The notes under the pieces were generated by a model. It did no database searches. It saw nothing but the letters and a program-made list of their open reading frames with translations, and was not told where the DNA came from. This document shows positions 34,171 to 46,551 of a stretch of 64,000 nt of DNA, piece after piece. The position numbers and the translations under genes were made by a program. The first letter of the stretch is position 1. Every line of letters begins with the position of its first letter. Source of the DNA: Sequoia sempervirens (Eukaryota > Streptophyta > Pinopsida > Cupressales > Cupressaceae); contig VDFB02270651.1 of the NCBI GenBank assembly GCA_007258455.2, positions 695,706,694 to 695,770,693 of the forward strand, written 5' to 3'.

Positions 34171-37100
34171 TTTTAGGGTGAGCCACTCCACTCAAAGGTT
34201 ACCATAGATTGGAAGGAGATCATAGATACCAATATCAGCCATGTCAATATTGATGAATTCATGCAAAGGGTTAGGGTCAATCCAATGACCAAGAATGCAA
34301 GGCTGATAAGGCAGAGCAGAATAGCAAAGGTGGTTGGCTTCCCTCCATCTCTTGTAGCATCGGAGCTCATCATGGCCTATCAATAAGCATATCAATCAGA
34401 TACAAGAACAATTGTCAACTGTGATGGTAACGTTCTCACCGACATGTCAGCTGAAAGAATCACAGAGACCTTCCATACCCCTACTTTTCAAGAAATGGAA
34501 ATGCCCACCATTGAAGAATGTCAGGCAACATGGGGTGATAATCTAACAGGGTGTAAAAGGTCAATAAATCAGCATTGGCTTAAGGAAAAGTGGGGCAGTG
34601 CTGCGAAGGTTCCTCACGAACTCTTCCACAGTGACTTCCACGAAGATTACCATGACTTGGTCATGATGCTAAGTAGGGTGATGGGCCTCCCTATGGCCGC
34701 CTTATTTTAGGAATGAATGGTGTACTTCATCGAGTAGATCCTTCGATGGAATGATGATGTTACAACAAAGAACTCATTCGATTGGGGAAGTATAATTAGC
34801 AACTACTTTCATGAGCAATTCCTCAACGTGAAGAAAAGCTCCAAATTCTATATGACTTCATATCTCATATACTCCTCGGTGAACTGGAGGCAATACAATG
34901 GTTTATTTGTGGCACCTGATCAGGAGTAGGGTCAAAAACTCAAGGTCTATGACAGATACCCCCAGCTCTAGTACAAAAACTTCAGGGGGGATTATTACAG
35001 AGTGAATGATGCCTTCATCGGCCATATTATTAGAATGATTACCGGTGATTTCAAAAGGAGGGTTTCTCACAGTGCTTGAGCATTATTGAAGCAATATGCC
35101 TTTCTCTTCATCCAGTACCCAAAGTTCACATACATCCATGCCCAGGGCTTCACCGAAAGACCAAATAGGCTGCCTCGATACCCCAGCGACTGAATCATCT
35201 TATTGGAGCTTTCTTGGTAGCTCCAACACATACAAGTGATCTTTAGCAACAAACACATAGCAAGGATCTCTTATCCTGTGACTCTCGGCCAGGGCATTTA
35301 TAAGCTACAAACTTCCCAGTGTGCTAGTAACTCCAAGAAAGAACTAAAAGATTAGAATTTCTACCTACACACTTCTCGCCCACGGATAGACCCACATGGT
35401 CACGTAAGAAAGGCATTGGGGCTAGGATTCACTCATCTTCACCACATTGAAGACTTTTGGTTAGATTGCCAAGATGATAAAGAAGTACGTGCAAGGCACT
35501 ATATGTGAATGACTGCATAGTCTATAAGGAAGGTGCAACCATTCCCCATACCAAACCAATTCAAGGAAGACGAGGCCACCATAATGCATCCTAGGTACCC
35601 TACAGTCGCCAATCTACCAATACCAACAATAGACTGGGATGAGGAAGAGGTTGATGACCTCGACACCATAACCAAGCCAATCTTGGCTCGTACCAAGGAG
35701 TGGATTGATGAACGAGTGGCCCAATTAAAACAACAAGGGGTGGTCCTAATGTATGAAGGGCTCAAGAGTGAGCCAAGTGCCACAAACGATGATACCACCA
35801 CCATTTCAATGGGTGGAACATCCAAGTCTTCCCCAGTTACTAGGTCTAAGAAGAGGAAGGAGATAGAAATGGAGTAGTCTCCTAACCCCAAGGTTTATAC
35901 AAGGAAGGATTCAGGGGGCTCACCCTCCAAAATACTTAAGCAAATAGGGTGTACGATGGAACAACTCTTGACACAAGAAGAAGTAGAAGTACTAATCAAA
36001 TAAAGCCTACTTGGCTCTTCCTGCCCCAACTGTCGCACCATCTACCTCCTTGGCTATGGTCGCTGCTTCCCCACCAATAGTGGACATCTCTATCCATCTT
36101 GTCTCTTCACTCCCGACTGAGCCTGTGATTGTAATTGACTCTTCTTCCACCCTGATAATGCCTCCTTCCTCTACTACCATGTCACCCACTATGTCACTCC
36201 CATTTCCTATGGTGGCTACACCAATGCCCACTCCCACCTTGCCTGAGGCCTTCTCAAAGCACATGCAGAATATCCCTTCTGAGCTCTCCCAGATCCTTAT
36301 GGATCCTACACTTCAAGTAGCCTTGGCTTAGGTCCTCACCACTGCTCAACCTTCATAGCCTTTGATAGGGCCACCTACCATGGAAGCCACTATGCTAATT
36401 TCCAAGGAGTGGGAAGAGCAAGAACAAGAGGTCTCAAAGCCCTTTGAGGAGGAGGCAGATGAATATCACGAGAACCTAGAGTATGAACATCACATTATTG
36501 ATAGGGTTGCCTATGAGGAGGAGGGAACTAGTTCCTTGGAGAGTGGGGACGAGGAAGATAGCACTGGTGGCAAAGTAATCGTGCAAGCCTTTGACAATGA
36601 TCTTGAAGAAGAACTGGCCCGACAGCCAAAGGACATCAAATTAGAGGTGGAAAGGTTGCTCCGTGAAGAAGAAGAACAATAGCAAGAAGACAGAACTAAG
36701 GGAGAAGCCCAAGCTATCAAGGGCCTCGAGATTGAGCAATTTAAAGAACATGTGCATGAGGTTAGACCAGTTGAAGGAAAGAGAAGGGAGGAAGTGGAAA
36801 AGAAAGAAAGTCCCCTATAGTAGTCATTGGCTAGGCCTCCTATTAAGCACATTGTGTTCATATAAGACTCTGATGAAGAAGAAAGAGATGCTGTCAAGGA
36901 AAAAGAAAAGTCCCAAGAAGATGAGAGAGCAGAAACCTTGGCCTTGACCGAAGGGGGCGAGGGTGATCATGATTCACCTAAGGGAAAATCTGTCGTACCA
37001 GAATAGTTGGAAAAGCAGCTCGAAAGAAAGACCCCTATACTAAAAGACCCAAGGGCAAGGCTGGAGGCTATCTTAGCCCAATCTCGAATCACAACAAAGA

Positions 37101-38240
37101 AGGAAAAGAAGCTTAAGATCTGATCCAAGGTAACGATGGATGCTTCCAGGTCTCGAGCTATGCAAGCAGCCACGCCTGTGGTTAGTTAAGAAGGGATAAC
37201 ATACAACATCTCCACCATCGACTTGGGGACCACCACCAAAGAACAAAAGGTGGGGAATCTTGAGGAGTCAATGGCCACGGTGGTACATTTGATAAGGTAG
37301 GACAATATTTCAAAGGATGAGCTCAAAGCATAGGTGGCTGCTTTAACAGGTTACATACAACAGTGGTCATCAATGGATGACCTGCCTACCACGTTCGTAA
37401 CTGCGCCCCACCTACTATCCAAGGAACAGATCAACAAGATGGAAAGAAGAAATAACTTGGAGAAGATGACAGAGGACTGGCTCTTACGAGTCTTATATGT
37501 TGTAAACATGGGAATTGGCCAGGGCTATTTGAACGACCAACAAGTTCTTGGACCTGCAGCAATCCTTGGAAGGCACCAAGAGGCTATGCACTGACTTCCC
37601 TGAAGCATATGACTCCACCTTTCCAAAGATCAAGGCCATCCTTCAATTGCAAAAAGCCACGTGGGAAAAGGAGCTTGCGTTTAGGAAGGATGATCCCTAG
37701 CTGATGGATGTATAGTGGCAGGACTTTGGCAATAGGAAGGAAAGGTTGGAGCAGATAATGAGCAAGGTGGATCTAGATATAGAATGGATAAAGTAAATTA
37801 GGGCATAATGCATTCGTTATCTCAAGATGATCACAGAATATGATATGCCCATGGTGCAGATGGATCCAGAAAAGGTGAAGCCCTACTTCTAGAAGAAAAT
37901 GGAGGATAGGATGTCTAGTGAAATCATGGTGGAATTTATGAGTTTTGCTGCCCATGCATTTGACCAATAAGAGCTATTCAGAGACCAGGGCTCAAAGTAT
38001 GATGAAGATTGGAAAAGGCTAGAGGATAATGTGAAGGAATAGAGCTACCAAGTGCTAAGGTATGAGATTATTGAAGTGGACAAGCTCTGGGTGGTCATCC
38101 TCAAGTTTATGGAATATGTAGCATCCAAGAAGTAGGAGGACAACCCTATTGATGATAAAGAGATCCCTAAAGAGTAGCTATAGTAAAACAACAATCAGCT
38201 AAAAGACAAAATGCTACAGTTGCATTAGTAGAGGAAAAAA
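34171..38240 (+). pseudogene. Element F: long unknown reading frame, broken
   Basis: A single degenerate coding region of about 1,350 codons. One frame runs from about 34180 to 35877 (pieces EFMQRVRVNPMTKNARLIRQ, AKVVGFPPSLVASELIMAY, and the 88- and 114-codon open parts at 34444 and 35533). It then shifts by one near 35900-36000 and goes on through a Pro/Ser/Thr-rich part (36011-36331) and a Glu/Lys-rich, probably coiled-coil part (36362-36980), then a helical part (37334-38190). In-frame stops are mostly TAG. I do not recognise the family: no protease, RT or integrase motif is present. Its place between a leader-like region and a putative 3' LTR suggests a non-autonomous LTR element with its own protein. 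Confidence 0.5.
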
Positions 38241-38278
38241 TAGGGAAAATGAAAAAATGTAATTTTAAATTGTGATAT

Positions 38279-38960
38279 ATTGGGGGTAGGTGAAACCCTA
38301 TTTTGTAATGAATCTCAGCCACACAATGAGAATTAATCTTGGCCATTCATTTGACTTTTTGGTCACTATAAATAGGGCTCTCCACTCATTTGCAAAGTGG
38401 GTTGAGTTGTAAATACATGCTGCAAAAATTTATAAGGAAAAGACATTGACTTGGTGCATTTTCTAAGTTTCTCACATGTTGCTTGATTCAATCTCCATTG
38501 TTAGATGTTTAACTTAGGTTTTATTGCTGTTCTTGTTAACTGTTTTCTTGCTTTGGTAGATTTTAGGAATGCTATCCTGTGATCATGAAAATTCCTGCTG
38601 TGTAGATGACTTCTTAGTCCATACTTTTTACTGTCTGTTGATGGTAGATAGTTGTGTAAAGTTAGTTTGGGCTTGAATTCAAAGCTACTCCAAAACTTTT
38701 ATCTTTGTTCATGCATGTACATGGTGAATGAAAGGAAAAACATTTGCAGACCTTAGAAGATAGCACAAATTCCATGAGACTATGAGATCTCTAGTTAAGT
38801 GGAATATTGTTTCCAAGAAGCTGTCCATTGCAGGAACTCCATCATCACTATTGGCAATTAGTTGCAGATCTAGGAACCTCTTCTCTTCGCTTCCCTTTTT
38901 TATTTTATTTAATGAGTAACCTATGCTAAGGTTCATTGCACATTGTAAAGCTAAATCCAA
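38279..38960 (+). mobile_element. Putative 3' LTR of element F
   Basis: A polypurine-like ATTGGGGGTAGG (38279-38290) precedes TGAAACCCTATTTTG, a plausible LTR start at 38291. A strong TATAAATA box lies 76 bp inside it. The end is not defined; 38960 is a guess based on loss of any pattern. No second copy is visible in the window, so this call rests on layout only. Confidence 0.4.
38367..38374 (+). promoter_or_regulatory. TATA box TATAAATA
   Basis: GGTCACTATAAATAGGGCTCTCC is close to the plant consensus and is followed by unbiased sequence, as at an LTR R start. Confidence 0.5.
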
Positions 38961-38987
38961 TGGCAAAATGGAGTTCAAGACTACTAT

Positions 38988-39446
38988 TTGAACCTACAGC
39001 AAATGCATAACAACTCTCCCATTTTAAGAACTCCATTTCAAGATCCAACTTCCCCACTTTGTAACCCGTCTGTAAGTTCACCTGGTGATTCCAAAAAATC
39101 ACATCAAACAAATAAGATATTCCAATTACTGTCAAGACCTGACATTAGAGACCTTGGGATAGTGTTCTGCAATCTGATTGTGGAAGATTGTATTTCAAGA
39201 GAGGTAGTGCATCTACACACCACCTGTGTTGAGAGGTGCATAAAAAAAACATCAACACAACCTACCTCTATAAAATCACCTGATCTCTCCCCACACAAGC
39301 CTAGTCCCTCTCTACTGTCAAGGCCTAAACCTAGGATTGTAACTATAATATTTGGATGTCACTCAGATCTGAATGACTCGCTGGCTATATTGGTGGAGGC
39401 TACACATGAGGTTGGTCCTCACCCCCGTCTTGTGGTGGTGTGGTAA
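38988..39446 (+). CDS. Open frame of 152 codons, not recognised
   Basis: The longest open frame between 38.3 and 46 kb. It is rich in Ser, Pro and Thr (PILRTPFQDPTSPLCNPSVS), has a cysteine-containing middle (CISREVVHLHTTCVERC) and no domain I can name. No TATA box or splice pattern ties it to a gene, and its codon use gives no clear signal. It may be chance or a fragment of element F. Confidence 0.15.
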   Translation: MNLQQMHNNSPILRTPFQDPTSPLCNPSVSSPGDSKKSHQTNKIFQLLSRPDIRDLGIVFCNLIVEDCISREVVHLHTTCVERCIKKTSTQPTSIKSPDLSPHKPSPSLLSRPKPRIVTIIFGCHSDLNDSLAILVEATHEVGPHPRLVVVW

Positions 39447-39449
39447 CCT

Positions 39450-40735
39450 GATCCTAGTGCTTGTCATGTCCATCGTCTGGCACCTGATCTCAGTCCTACA
39501 TGTGTAAAATGACATGAGGCTGATCCATCTGAACTTGTGTTTGCTGGACCTGTGCTAGCTAGTCCTATACTGGCTTTTATATAATAATTAAATTAAATTT
39601 ATTTAAATTTATACTTTTTGGGAAGCTTATAATAAGGACTATATACTTGAAAAAAAAAATTAAATGAAATCATTTGATCCATCAAAAGGTAAATCAAAAG
39701 TTGTTTATTATCAGCATTTTGATAGGTGTAAAGGAGACTCTGTTATAGGTATGGTTTAAAACTAGCGGTGTTCTATCTAAGGGGGTTTGATATAGGGTAG
39801 TTTGATCAAACCCTCTTCAATTGGAATTCTTTAAATGGAATCTTTTAAGGCTTAAATCATTATATTTTCTAAAAATATGTGATTTCAGCAAAAATCAGTT
39901 CCTCCCATAAATTGTAAACCATCTTTGTGGGATCACCTCATTATTAAGTTCAGTATGTGATGCATAGATGGTCCTTCTCAGATACTATTTATAGGTGTGT
40001 GTTTAATGATATTCAAAATCAAACAATAAAACTAAGGAAATAATCTTTGATTTTGGTAAGCTTAAAAAACCATTAATTATCATGTTATTTTATTGTTAGG
40101 GCTTAATTCTCTTGATTCATTTCCTATATTTTGAAGAAAACACATTGTGAGTTCCACATTTTTCCTTTACCATCTAATGGGGTGTGTATTTGTTATTTTA
40201 TTTTTATTGTTGAGATCATTATATGATGCATAGGTAATGTTGCTCATAAACTATTTAAATTTATAGGTTTAGTGAGATTATAAATAAGAGAAATAAAACC
40301 AAGGTTTTAATCTTTTCTTTTAATGAGCTTTAAAAAACATTGTTCGGATCAATATATGGTAGAGGTAGGGTTGAATTTTTTAATGTAACATACCATCATG
40401 TAACATACAATTATATCTAAAATGAATTTTGTGTATGCTTTCCGCATGCCATCAATTGATTTCCACTAACACTTATAACAAATGACATTGCTTGCTAATG
40501 TAAAGGAGTTGTTTTCTCTAGGATTTCCATCTAAAAATTTTAGGCAAGGATGATTTGGAAGGAGGATTTAGAAGATTTTGACCAAATATATGTAACTATG
40601 ATTCCCGTAATTACAAGTGAGCTAGTTAATTTCAAATGCATGTTTAAGCTAACTAGAGTTAAAAATAGGCTTACAAACCTACCACTACTCTAGAAATCAG
40701 ATTGTAGACATGCAAACTCTTATTAAGTTTTGAAG
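39450..40735. other. AT-rich, no gene seen
   Basis: Non-coding on both strands as far as I can read, with poly-A at about 39652 and AAATTTATTTAAATTT words. It could be the leader or internal part of the minus-strand element next to it. Confidence 0.4.
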
Positions 40736-42945
40736 TTGCTTTTGGAGGACTGGGCCACCCTTGGGTGATTGGGTATTGCTATGGATTTTTTAAAAGTGTC
40801 ATTTTTAGAGGCTTGGTTAATAGGGATCAACTGTACTATAGTTTACAAACCTAGGTTTATGGTTCATTTTGCTATAGTTTTTTGAGTTTTTGATTTGTGT
40901 AATGTGTTGTAACAATATAGGGTTTTGAATGTTTGTAAAATAAAATTTTATATACCCAAATTATCCAATGATTTAGAAAATGCAAAAAAAATTCCTATAA
41001 ATGTGAAATGCTAATTACTAAAAATGAAATTCTTTCAAAATTTTGACTAAGCAAAGAAAAATGATAACTTCTTTTAACATGCAATAGTATTGTTCTAGAA
41101 TTTCAAAATAGAGATTTACCAACAGAAAATAAATGCAAATGTAGACACAAAAATGTGTGAAAAGCTTGTTTAAACACTTGTACAAGGACTGGGTTACCCC
41201 TGGGTGATTGAGTCTTTGAGCAAGGTTCTGAAAACTACAAAATTGAATGTTTAAATTACTTTTTAATATTATTGTTCCTTATTGCAAATAGGTTTAGAAG
41301 TGAACATTTTTCCAAAAAAAATCAATGCAAAGGAAATGAAAATGCATGACAATTTTGGAACAAAATGACACTTTTTGAATGCAATTTTAAGATGGAAATC
41401 TGATAAAATAATTGAAACACACTATAATGCAACCTTGATGGACTATGAATGTAATATTTTTGGATTTTTATGATTTATATGATGCAATATATGTAACCAT
41501 AAATTTGAAACAAAATGAAACAAAACCTAGATGAGAAATGCAAAACACAATGATGCAAAACCTAGATCTAGGGTTTGAAAGACTACCGAAAATTTTAGAA
41601 AGTTATGATGTAAGAATGTCAAGTTCACTGAAATGAAAAATTAAATGTGGTACACCCTAAGTTTAATACTAATGACCTAGGGTTTATTCCATCATTTATA
41701 GGATTTCATTAGGAGGAAAATCAACATGGTGCATAGATTGACTTTCAACCTCAAAGGCAAGTCAATCAGACTTAGAGATCTATATTTTTTTGGGTCTTAG
41801 GAATGATTTGAAATGGTCAACCTAATTAAACTAAATGACCTAATATGATAAATGCAATTTCCCAAAGATAAACAAATGAAAACAAAATTTTGCAAGTGGA
41901 TTTGGAAAGTGCAATTTGATGTGTACTTGTCATAAAAAGTTGGATTTGAGTGTTGCAGCAAGACTAGGTCACTCTTGGGTGACTTGGTCTTTGTAGTCCT
42001 TTCTAGAACTTCAAAGTTTGATTTTGAAACCCTTCATCTTCTCTTTGTTCTTATACCTACAACTATTTTTCTTTAGATTTAGACCTATAATAAATATGCA
42101 AAAGAAATTGTTTGGGTGGCTCTATGGGGGTTTACCTCAGTCAAACCACTAATTTGGTAGTTAAACCTCAATAAGTAGCAAAATATATGATAAAAGACAG
42201 TGTGTGTGAACCTTATCCTTATTTTCATATAAGGTTGTTATGAGCTAAATGCAAAGAAACCCCAATCAAGTGCATTAGTGTGTGATTCCTATATGACAAT
42301 AATAAAATTCAATTAGGGAGAAGCCAAAAAAACCTAAGTAAATCTAAAAATACAATGATACCTTTCTTTATGTTGCAAATATAATGAAACTTGAAGATGA
42401 GAATAATAGGAAACAAGTCATCAGGTAAGGGAAGTATCCAATGTATCTCTTCATCCTAGAATCCATCATGCTCTTCCATAAACTTCAACTTTCAATCATG
42501 TGATAAAGCTTGATCAAATTTTCAAATGGAGTTGAAGAACTACAATCTCAAATAATGCTACTCCAAGACCCTAAAATTTTTCTTGCTTGTTTGAATGTTA
42601 TCTCTTTCCTAGTTTTGAAATAGTGAAAAGACTAGGTATTTATAGGAATTTCTCTAATTTCCCAATAATTAGATTATGATAGCTAACATTTACAATTTGA
42701 ATTTTGAATGTTACAATGTTGCCACCAATCTATTAGAATTTGGGTCCCAACTAAGAAGGCGGACCCAATCTCCTATGGGTGAGTGCTTCCTAGCCCAAAC
42801 TTCTAGGACACACTTGATTAGGGAAAATTTAATGATTGGATGTGTTTGTTCAATGCCTATTTAACTGTTGAAAAATAATAAAAATAGGCTTTGGAATGGA
42901 TAATTGAAAGGCTGAATTTTTTCATTGCTTATGGTTTATGACATA
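40736..42945 (-). mobile_element. Element E: diverged LTR and leader of the A/B family, minus strand
   Basis: On the minus strand, 42180-42120 reads GAGGTTTAACTACCAAATTA then GTGGTTTGACTGAGGTAAAC, matching 6797-6830 of the A/B LTR; GATGGATTCTAGGATGAAGA (about 42463) matches the phrase at 6491. A TATAAATACC box lies at about 42638. Hairpins at 41990, 41214 and 40774 take the place of the GGGACTCATA hairpins but have different sequence. It appears to replace the end of element D's LTR at about 42945. Exact ends are unclear. Confidence 0.55.
40748..41990. repeat. Three GACTNGGTNACCC hairpins (40748, 41187, 41962)
   Basis: 40748-40774 reads GACTGGGCCACCCTTGGGTG...; 41187-41214 GACTGGGTTACCCCTGGGTG...GAGTC; 41962-41990 GACTAGGTCACTCTTGGGTG...GGTC. 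The last forms a 13-bp stem counting G-U pairs. Spacing is about 440 and 775 bp. Confidence 0.6.
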
Positions 42946-44694
42946 GAACAACAATCTTCTTCTCTCTCATTCAAGGAAGCCCTAGAGATCTCAATCCAAT
43001 GTAGAAAAGGGAAAGAGATTCTGCAATAGGGTGTCCTAGGGTTTGATGAGAAACTAAAGAGGGGTTCACCACCAAGCTAGGGCTTGGAAATACTAATTAA
43101 ACGCAAGACCTAATGTTTAAACCTAGTACAATTTAAAACTTCACTAAATCACCTAGAAATGAATGTAAACTAGAATGTAAAACTAAGAGATTACATCTGT
43201 GCACCTAGAGGAAAGATGTGATCAAAATAAGCTCTGAAACCCTTAAATATTGACTCTCAATGCTCACTGGGACTCATATGCCAGTTGTGGCATATGGGTC
43301 CTAGGTGGGTCCAAAAGAGTTGAAAATTTGGTATTTGTAGTTGTAGATTGAGAGGAATAAAACTCAGAAACCCTAATTAGGACTCATACATCCAGACTAT
43401 CACAAAGTGTCTTAGCAGAAGAATCTTGAACTGAAACTTTACAATCCTCTAGTGATGGATCAAATAAGAACTTTCTCACCGATTTCATGTAAATTGGATG
43501 AATATTTTTCCCTAGATCTGAGTTTCTATGAGCCTTGACAAATTTTAATGACAACTTTGATAACATTTGTAACTTTGTCATTTTTGTACTTTTGAAGTCT
43601 TCAAATCCACTTTTCTTCAATCTACAAACCTGCAATGGCACATTAAAGAGAGGAAAACTTGTTGATTGTTAGGAAATTGGGGTTTTCCTTGGTCAAACCC
43701 CTTTTAAGTAATTAAACCAAATGATGAGATAATGAATTAAGAACATGAAACATGAAACATTGAACATGGAACATGAACAATGATACCTTGAATGATGTCT
43801 TGTAAATCTATAATCTAACATGAAATGGCCATAAAGGATTTAGATCTAGATCTTGAACTTTGAATGTCTTAGAAATGTATTGTAAACACCCTTGAAACAC
43901 TTGTAAAGTATTGTAATCATATAGTTGCTATTAGGAATGTTCTCTTGAAAGTCTTAGTTGAAAATGAGTGACATAACCTTGTATTTATACTTGTTTATGC
44001 CAAATTTCCTAAAATTACAACACTACAAGCTGATATCAGATCTAGGAGGATAAAATCCCACCAAGAATTTGAATTAAATTTGATTTTTAGCCACACAAGA
44101 CTCATATTCCAAAAGTGGCATATGAGTCCCATTAGACTTAACTATGGGAATTTTTTCTCAAAAATGCTTAGAATGATGTAAAATCAGGATCGGAGCCCTA
44201 AAACTTAGGCGGGACTTATATCCCCAAAGTGGTGTATGAGTCCTTGATCACTAAATTTGGGCCACACAACCTAAAAAGACATGAATTATGATTGGATGTT
44301 GGTTTATGTGGGGAATATCCTTAGAAAAATGCATTAATTAATGCTTGTGGATGCAAAATTATACCAATTAAGGCATAAAGAATCCCAATTTACTAATGAA
44401 ACCCTAGATTAGTGTGAAAGTGTGGTACAAAACTTTACAACACCCTAAATAAGGCATAATTAAGCTCATTTATTTTACAAGGGCCCAAAACTTAATGTGA
44501 AGGTGTAATAAATATACTTTACAATTTTAAATTAAGGCAAAATTAGGTCAATTTAGCTTAAAAGGGCCCTAAATCCAATGTGAATGTGTAAAAACATTAC
44601 AACACTAGATCAAGGTAATGTTAGGTCCATTTTAATGTTAAGCATTCCTAGATTAAGTTTGAAAATGTAAACGATGACATTTTTCTACACTACA
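42946..44694 (-). mobile_element. Element D: 3' LTR of the A/B family, minus strand
   Basis: Read on the minus strand it starts TGTAGTGTAGAAAAATGTC after the polypurine tract AAAGTGAGAGCTAAA (44709-44695), exactly like the LTR at 5749. It keeps a GTATAAATACAAGG promoter box at about 43985, the phrase GGGGTTTGACCAAGGAAAAC at 43708-43689 (6815 in A/B), CCAAGCCCTAGCTTGGTGG (about 43070) and GAGATCTCTAGGG (about 42980). The last 75 bp are missing where element E begins. Hairpins are at 44211, 44099 and 43269. A polypurine tract on its 5' side makes it a 3' LTR, with its internal region at higher coordinates. Confidence 0.7.
43269..44243. repeat. GGGACTCATA hairpins in element D (43269, 44099, 44211)
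   Basis: 43269-43301 pairs GGACTCATATGCCA with TGGCATATGGGTCC over 14 bp with one G-U pair. 44099-44130 and 44211-44243 are similar with one mismatch each. They are inverted relative to the A/B copies because the LTR is on the minus strand. Confidence 0.6.
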
Positions 44695-44709
44695 TTTAGC
44701 TCTCACTTT

Positions 44710-45915
44710 AGTGAGAGGATGAACTTGCATCAAACTCACACTAAAGTAAATACAAGAGGGGTACAAGCGTGTTGATGTAGATGGTCTAGGATGACAAAGA
44801 TCAATGAGTAATCAAGCCCCCAAGATCCAAGATCCTACATCAAACTGACATAAGCACAAAAGGAAACACACAAGGTGTATGATATGCAACAAAAAAATAT
44901 ACTCAAACATTCAATGTCAAAGATATAAAGAAAGAAAGGAAGAAAAAAAGTAAAAAAAAAAGGTGATCAAGCCTCGACCATTTATCTAATGTGATGTGGA
45001 TCAAACCTAAGCTTGTTTGTCCAAAAATTCACTCTCACTCTTAGGCAATGAAACTTCAGGCTATCCAATGGGTGAGTATCCAAAAGGGTGGCTTAGTGAG
45101 AAATTCATGCCCCTATATTGACTTCTCACCATATAAGGAGAAATTCATGCCCATGTTTAGGCTTCTCATCATATGTTAACCATACCAAATCTATACCTCT
45201 TGATAACTTTGACAAGGCACCACATAATAATGAACTTTGAGATTCATGAGGCAAGCAAAGCTTTGTATGCTTGAAACTCATGAGCAAACATGATGGCTCC
45301 ACATCAAAGCAAAGTGTGTTATGCAAGGTGGCCATATAACCATTATTGTAAATACATAGTGGTGTAAGGTACATTCAAAAGGATTTTTCTTAGTTCATGT
45401 ATGGTCTCTTCTTAGGGAACATTGAGCCTAATGTCTCCAAGATAGGACAAGTCAAAGAAATATTACACTCTCAGAGGAAATAAAACCCAATAACATCCCC
45501 AAGAAAGGGATGCATCGCAAGAAGAAAGAAAATTCCATAGTGAAACATGAGTGTCAATGTATGCCTCCACTTTAAAGAAGTTACTAACACCATTGCTATG
45601 AAAAATTACTTTAAAGTAGAAGAAGACATGATAGATTATTCAGAAAGCCCTATGCCAAGTCATATGTTTCCAATAAGCTACATCATGGATAAGTATGTCA
45701 CATGTGAGCCAACTTAAGGCATGTCATCCACATCCCAAGATTTCTCTTATATATACATGAAAGGTGTCAACTAGCCAAAAGAGACAATGACAAGTGACAT
45801 ACGAGGACAAGGCTATGTAACCCCTTGCCCCACTTAGTGTAGGACAAGGATGAGTTAAAATGATTGACAAGAAACATGCTAGAGTGAAAATAAGTATCAC
45901 TTAGAGGAACAAGGT
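44710..45915 (-). other. Element D internal remnant, non-coding
   Basis: No coding region recognised. It should be the tail of element D upstream of its 3' LTR. A phrase GAAATTCATGCCC occurs twice (45100 and 45140). The pol and PMD regions expected here are absent, so the element is heavily deleted. Confidence 0.4.
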
Positions 45916-45916
45916 T

Positions 45917-46200
45917 CTTCGACACAAGGAAGAGCACCACAATCCTTAAGATATTGAATTTTGTTACTCAAAGACTTACATTCATTAGTAGAATGACCAT
46001 GAACTCTATGATATGCACAAAATGAATTATTGTAGTAAAATTTCTTTCGTGTTCTTGGAGGGAGGGGTATCAAACAATCTTGGAGAAGTCTTTACAAGAT
46101 ACTCTCTTGATACATAGTAGAAAATTTTCCTTTATTATGTGACAAAGATGTCTCTTTCTTAGTACAAGATGTCATACCTACACAAGACTCTTTAGATTGC
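45917..46200 (-). pseudogene. Gag zinc-motif remnant of a Ty3/gypsy element
   Basis: The minus strand (about 46043 to 45917) encodes YYNNSFCAYHRVHGHSTNEC followed by KSLSNKIQYLKDCG. The pattern CxxHxxxGHxTxxC with a following K.L..KI is the end of gag in Tat and related Ty3/gypsy elements. Only this segment is recognisable. It lies about 1.2 kb upstream of the D 3' LTR on the same strand and may belong to the same collapsed element. Confidence 0.65.
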
Positions 46201-46425
46201 AATATTTTGTAACATTCTTTAAAGGAAGGTGTAAAATATAACGAATTAAAATTATTAACTATTTTTTGTGATAATATTGATATTAAGTGAAGGTTTCTCT
46301 ATTTGTTTCATTTCTTTCAAAGGATAAAAATCAATACCACTAGTGTCTATCAATTTAGAATGCACTAATGGAGTAAGTGCACCAAGATGATCACACTTTT
46401 GTGGCCAAAAAAGAGAAAAATGTGA
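46201..46425. other. Upstream region of the 46.6 kb gene
   Basis: AT-rich, no gene seen. It ends at the CpG-rich motifs that begin at 46426. Confidence 0.3.
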
Positions 46426-46461
46426 CATAACGCGTTCGCGTTATAACGTGAACGCGTTATG
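46426..46461. promoter_or_regulatory. 36-bp near-perfect CpG-rich palindrome
   Basis: CATAACGCGTTCGCGTTATA meets its mirror ATAACGTGAACGCGTTATG. The outer 12 bases are perfectly inverted. It holds two opposed copies of the motif CATAACGCGTTCGCGTT, about 165-200 bp before the start codon at 46626. Such CpG density is exceptional in this window. Confidence 0.7.
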
Positions 46462-46551
46462 TCTTTTTAAAAGAAAAAAAAACTGAATCAAAATATCATT
46501 TGTCATTTTCTTTTTACTAGTTTTCATCTCCGCCCACGGCCAAAAACCCTG

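Noticed and set aside
36663..36947. 94-codon Lys-rich plus-strand frame
   Set aside because: It is a frame-shifted reading of the Glu-rich segment of the element F pseudogene, which continues past its stop at 36680 in the original frame.
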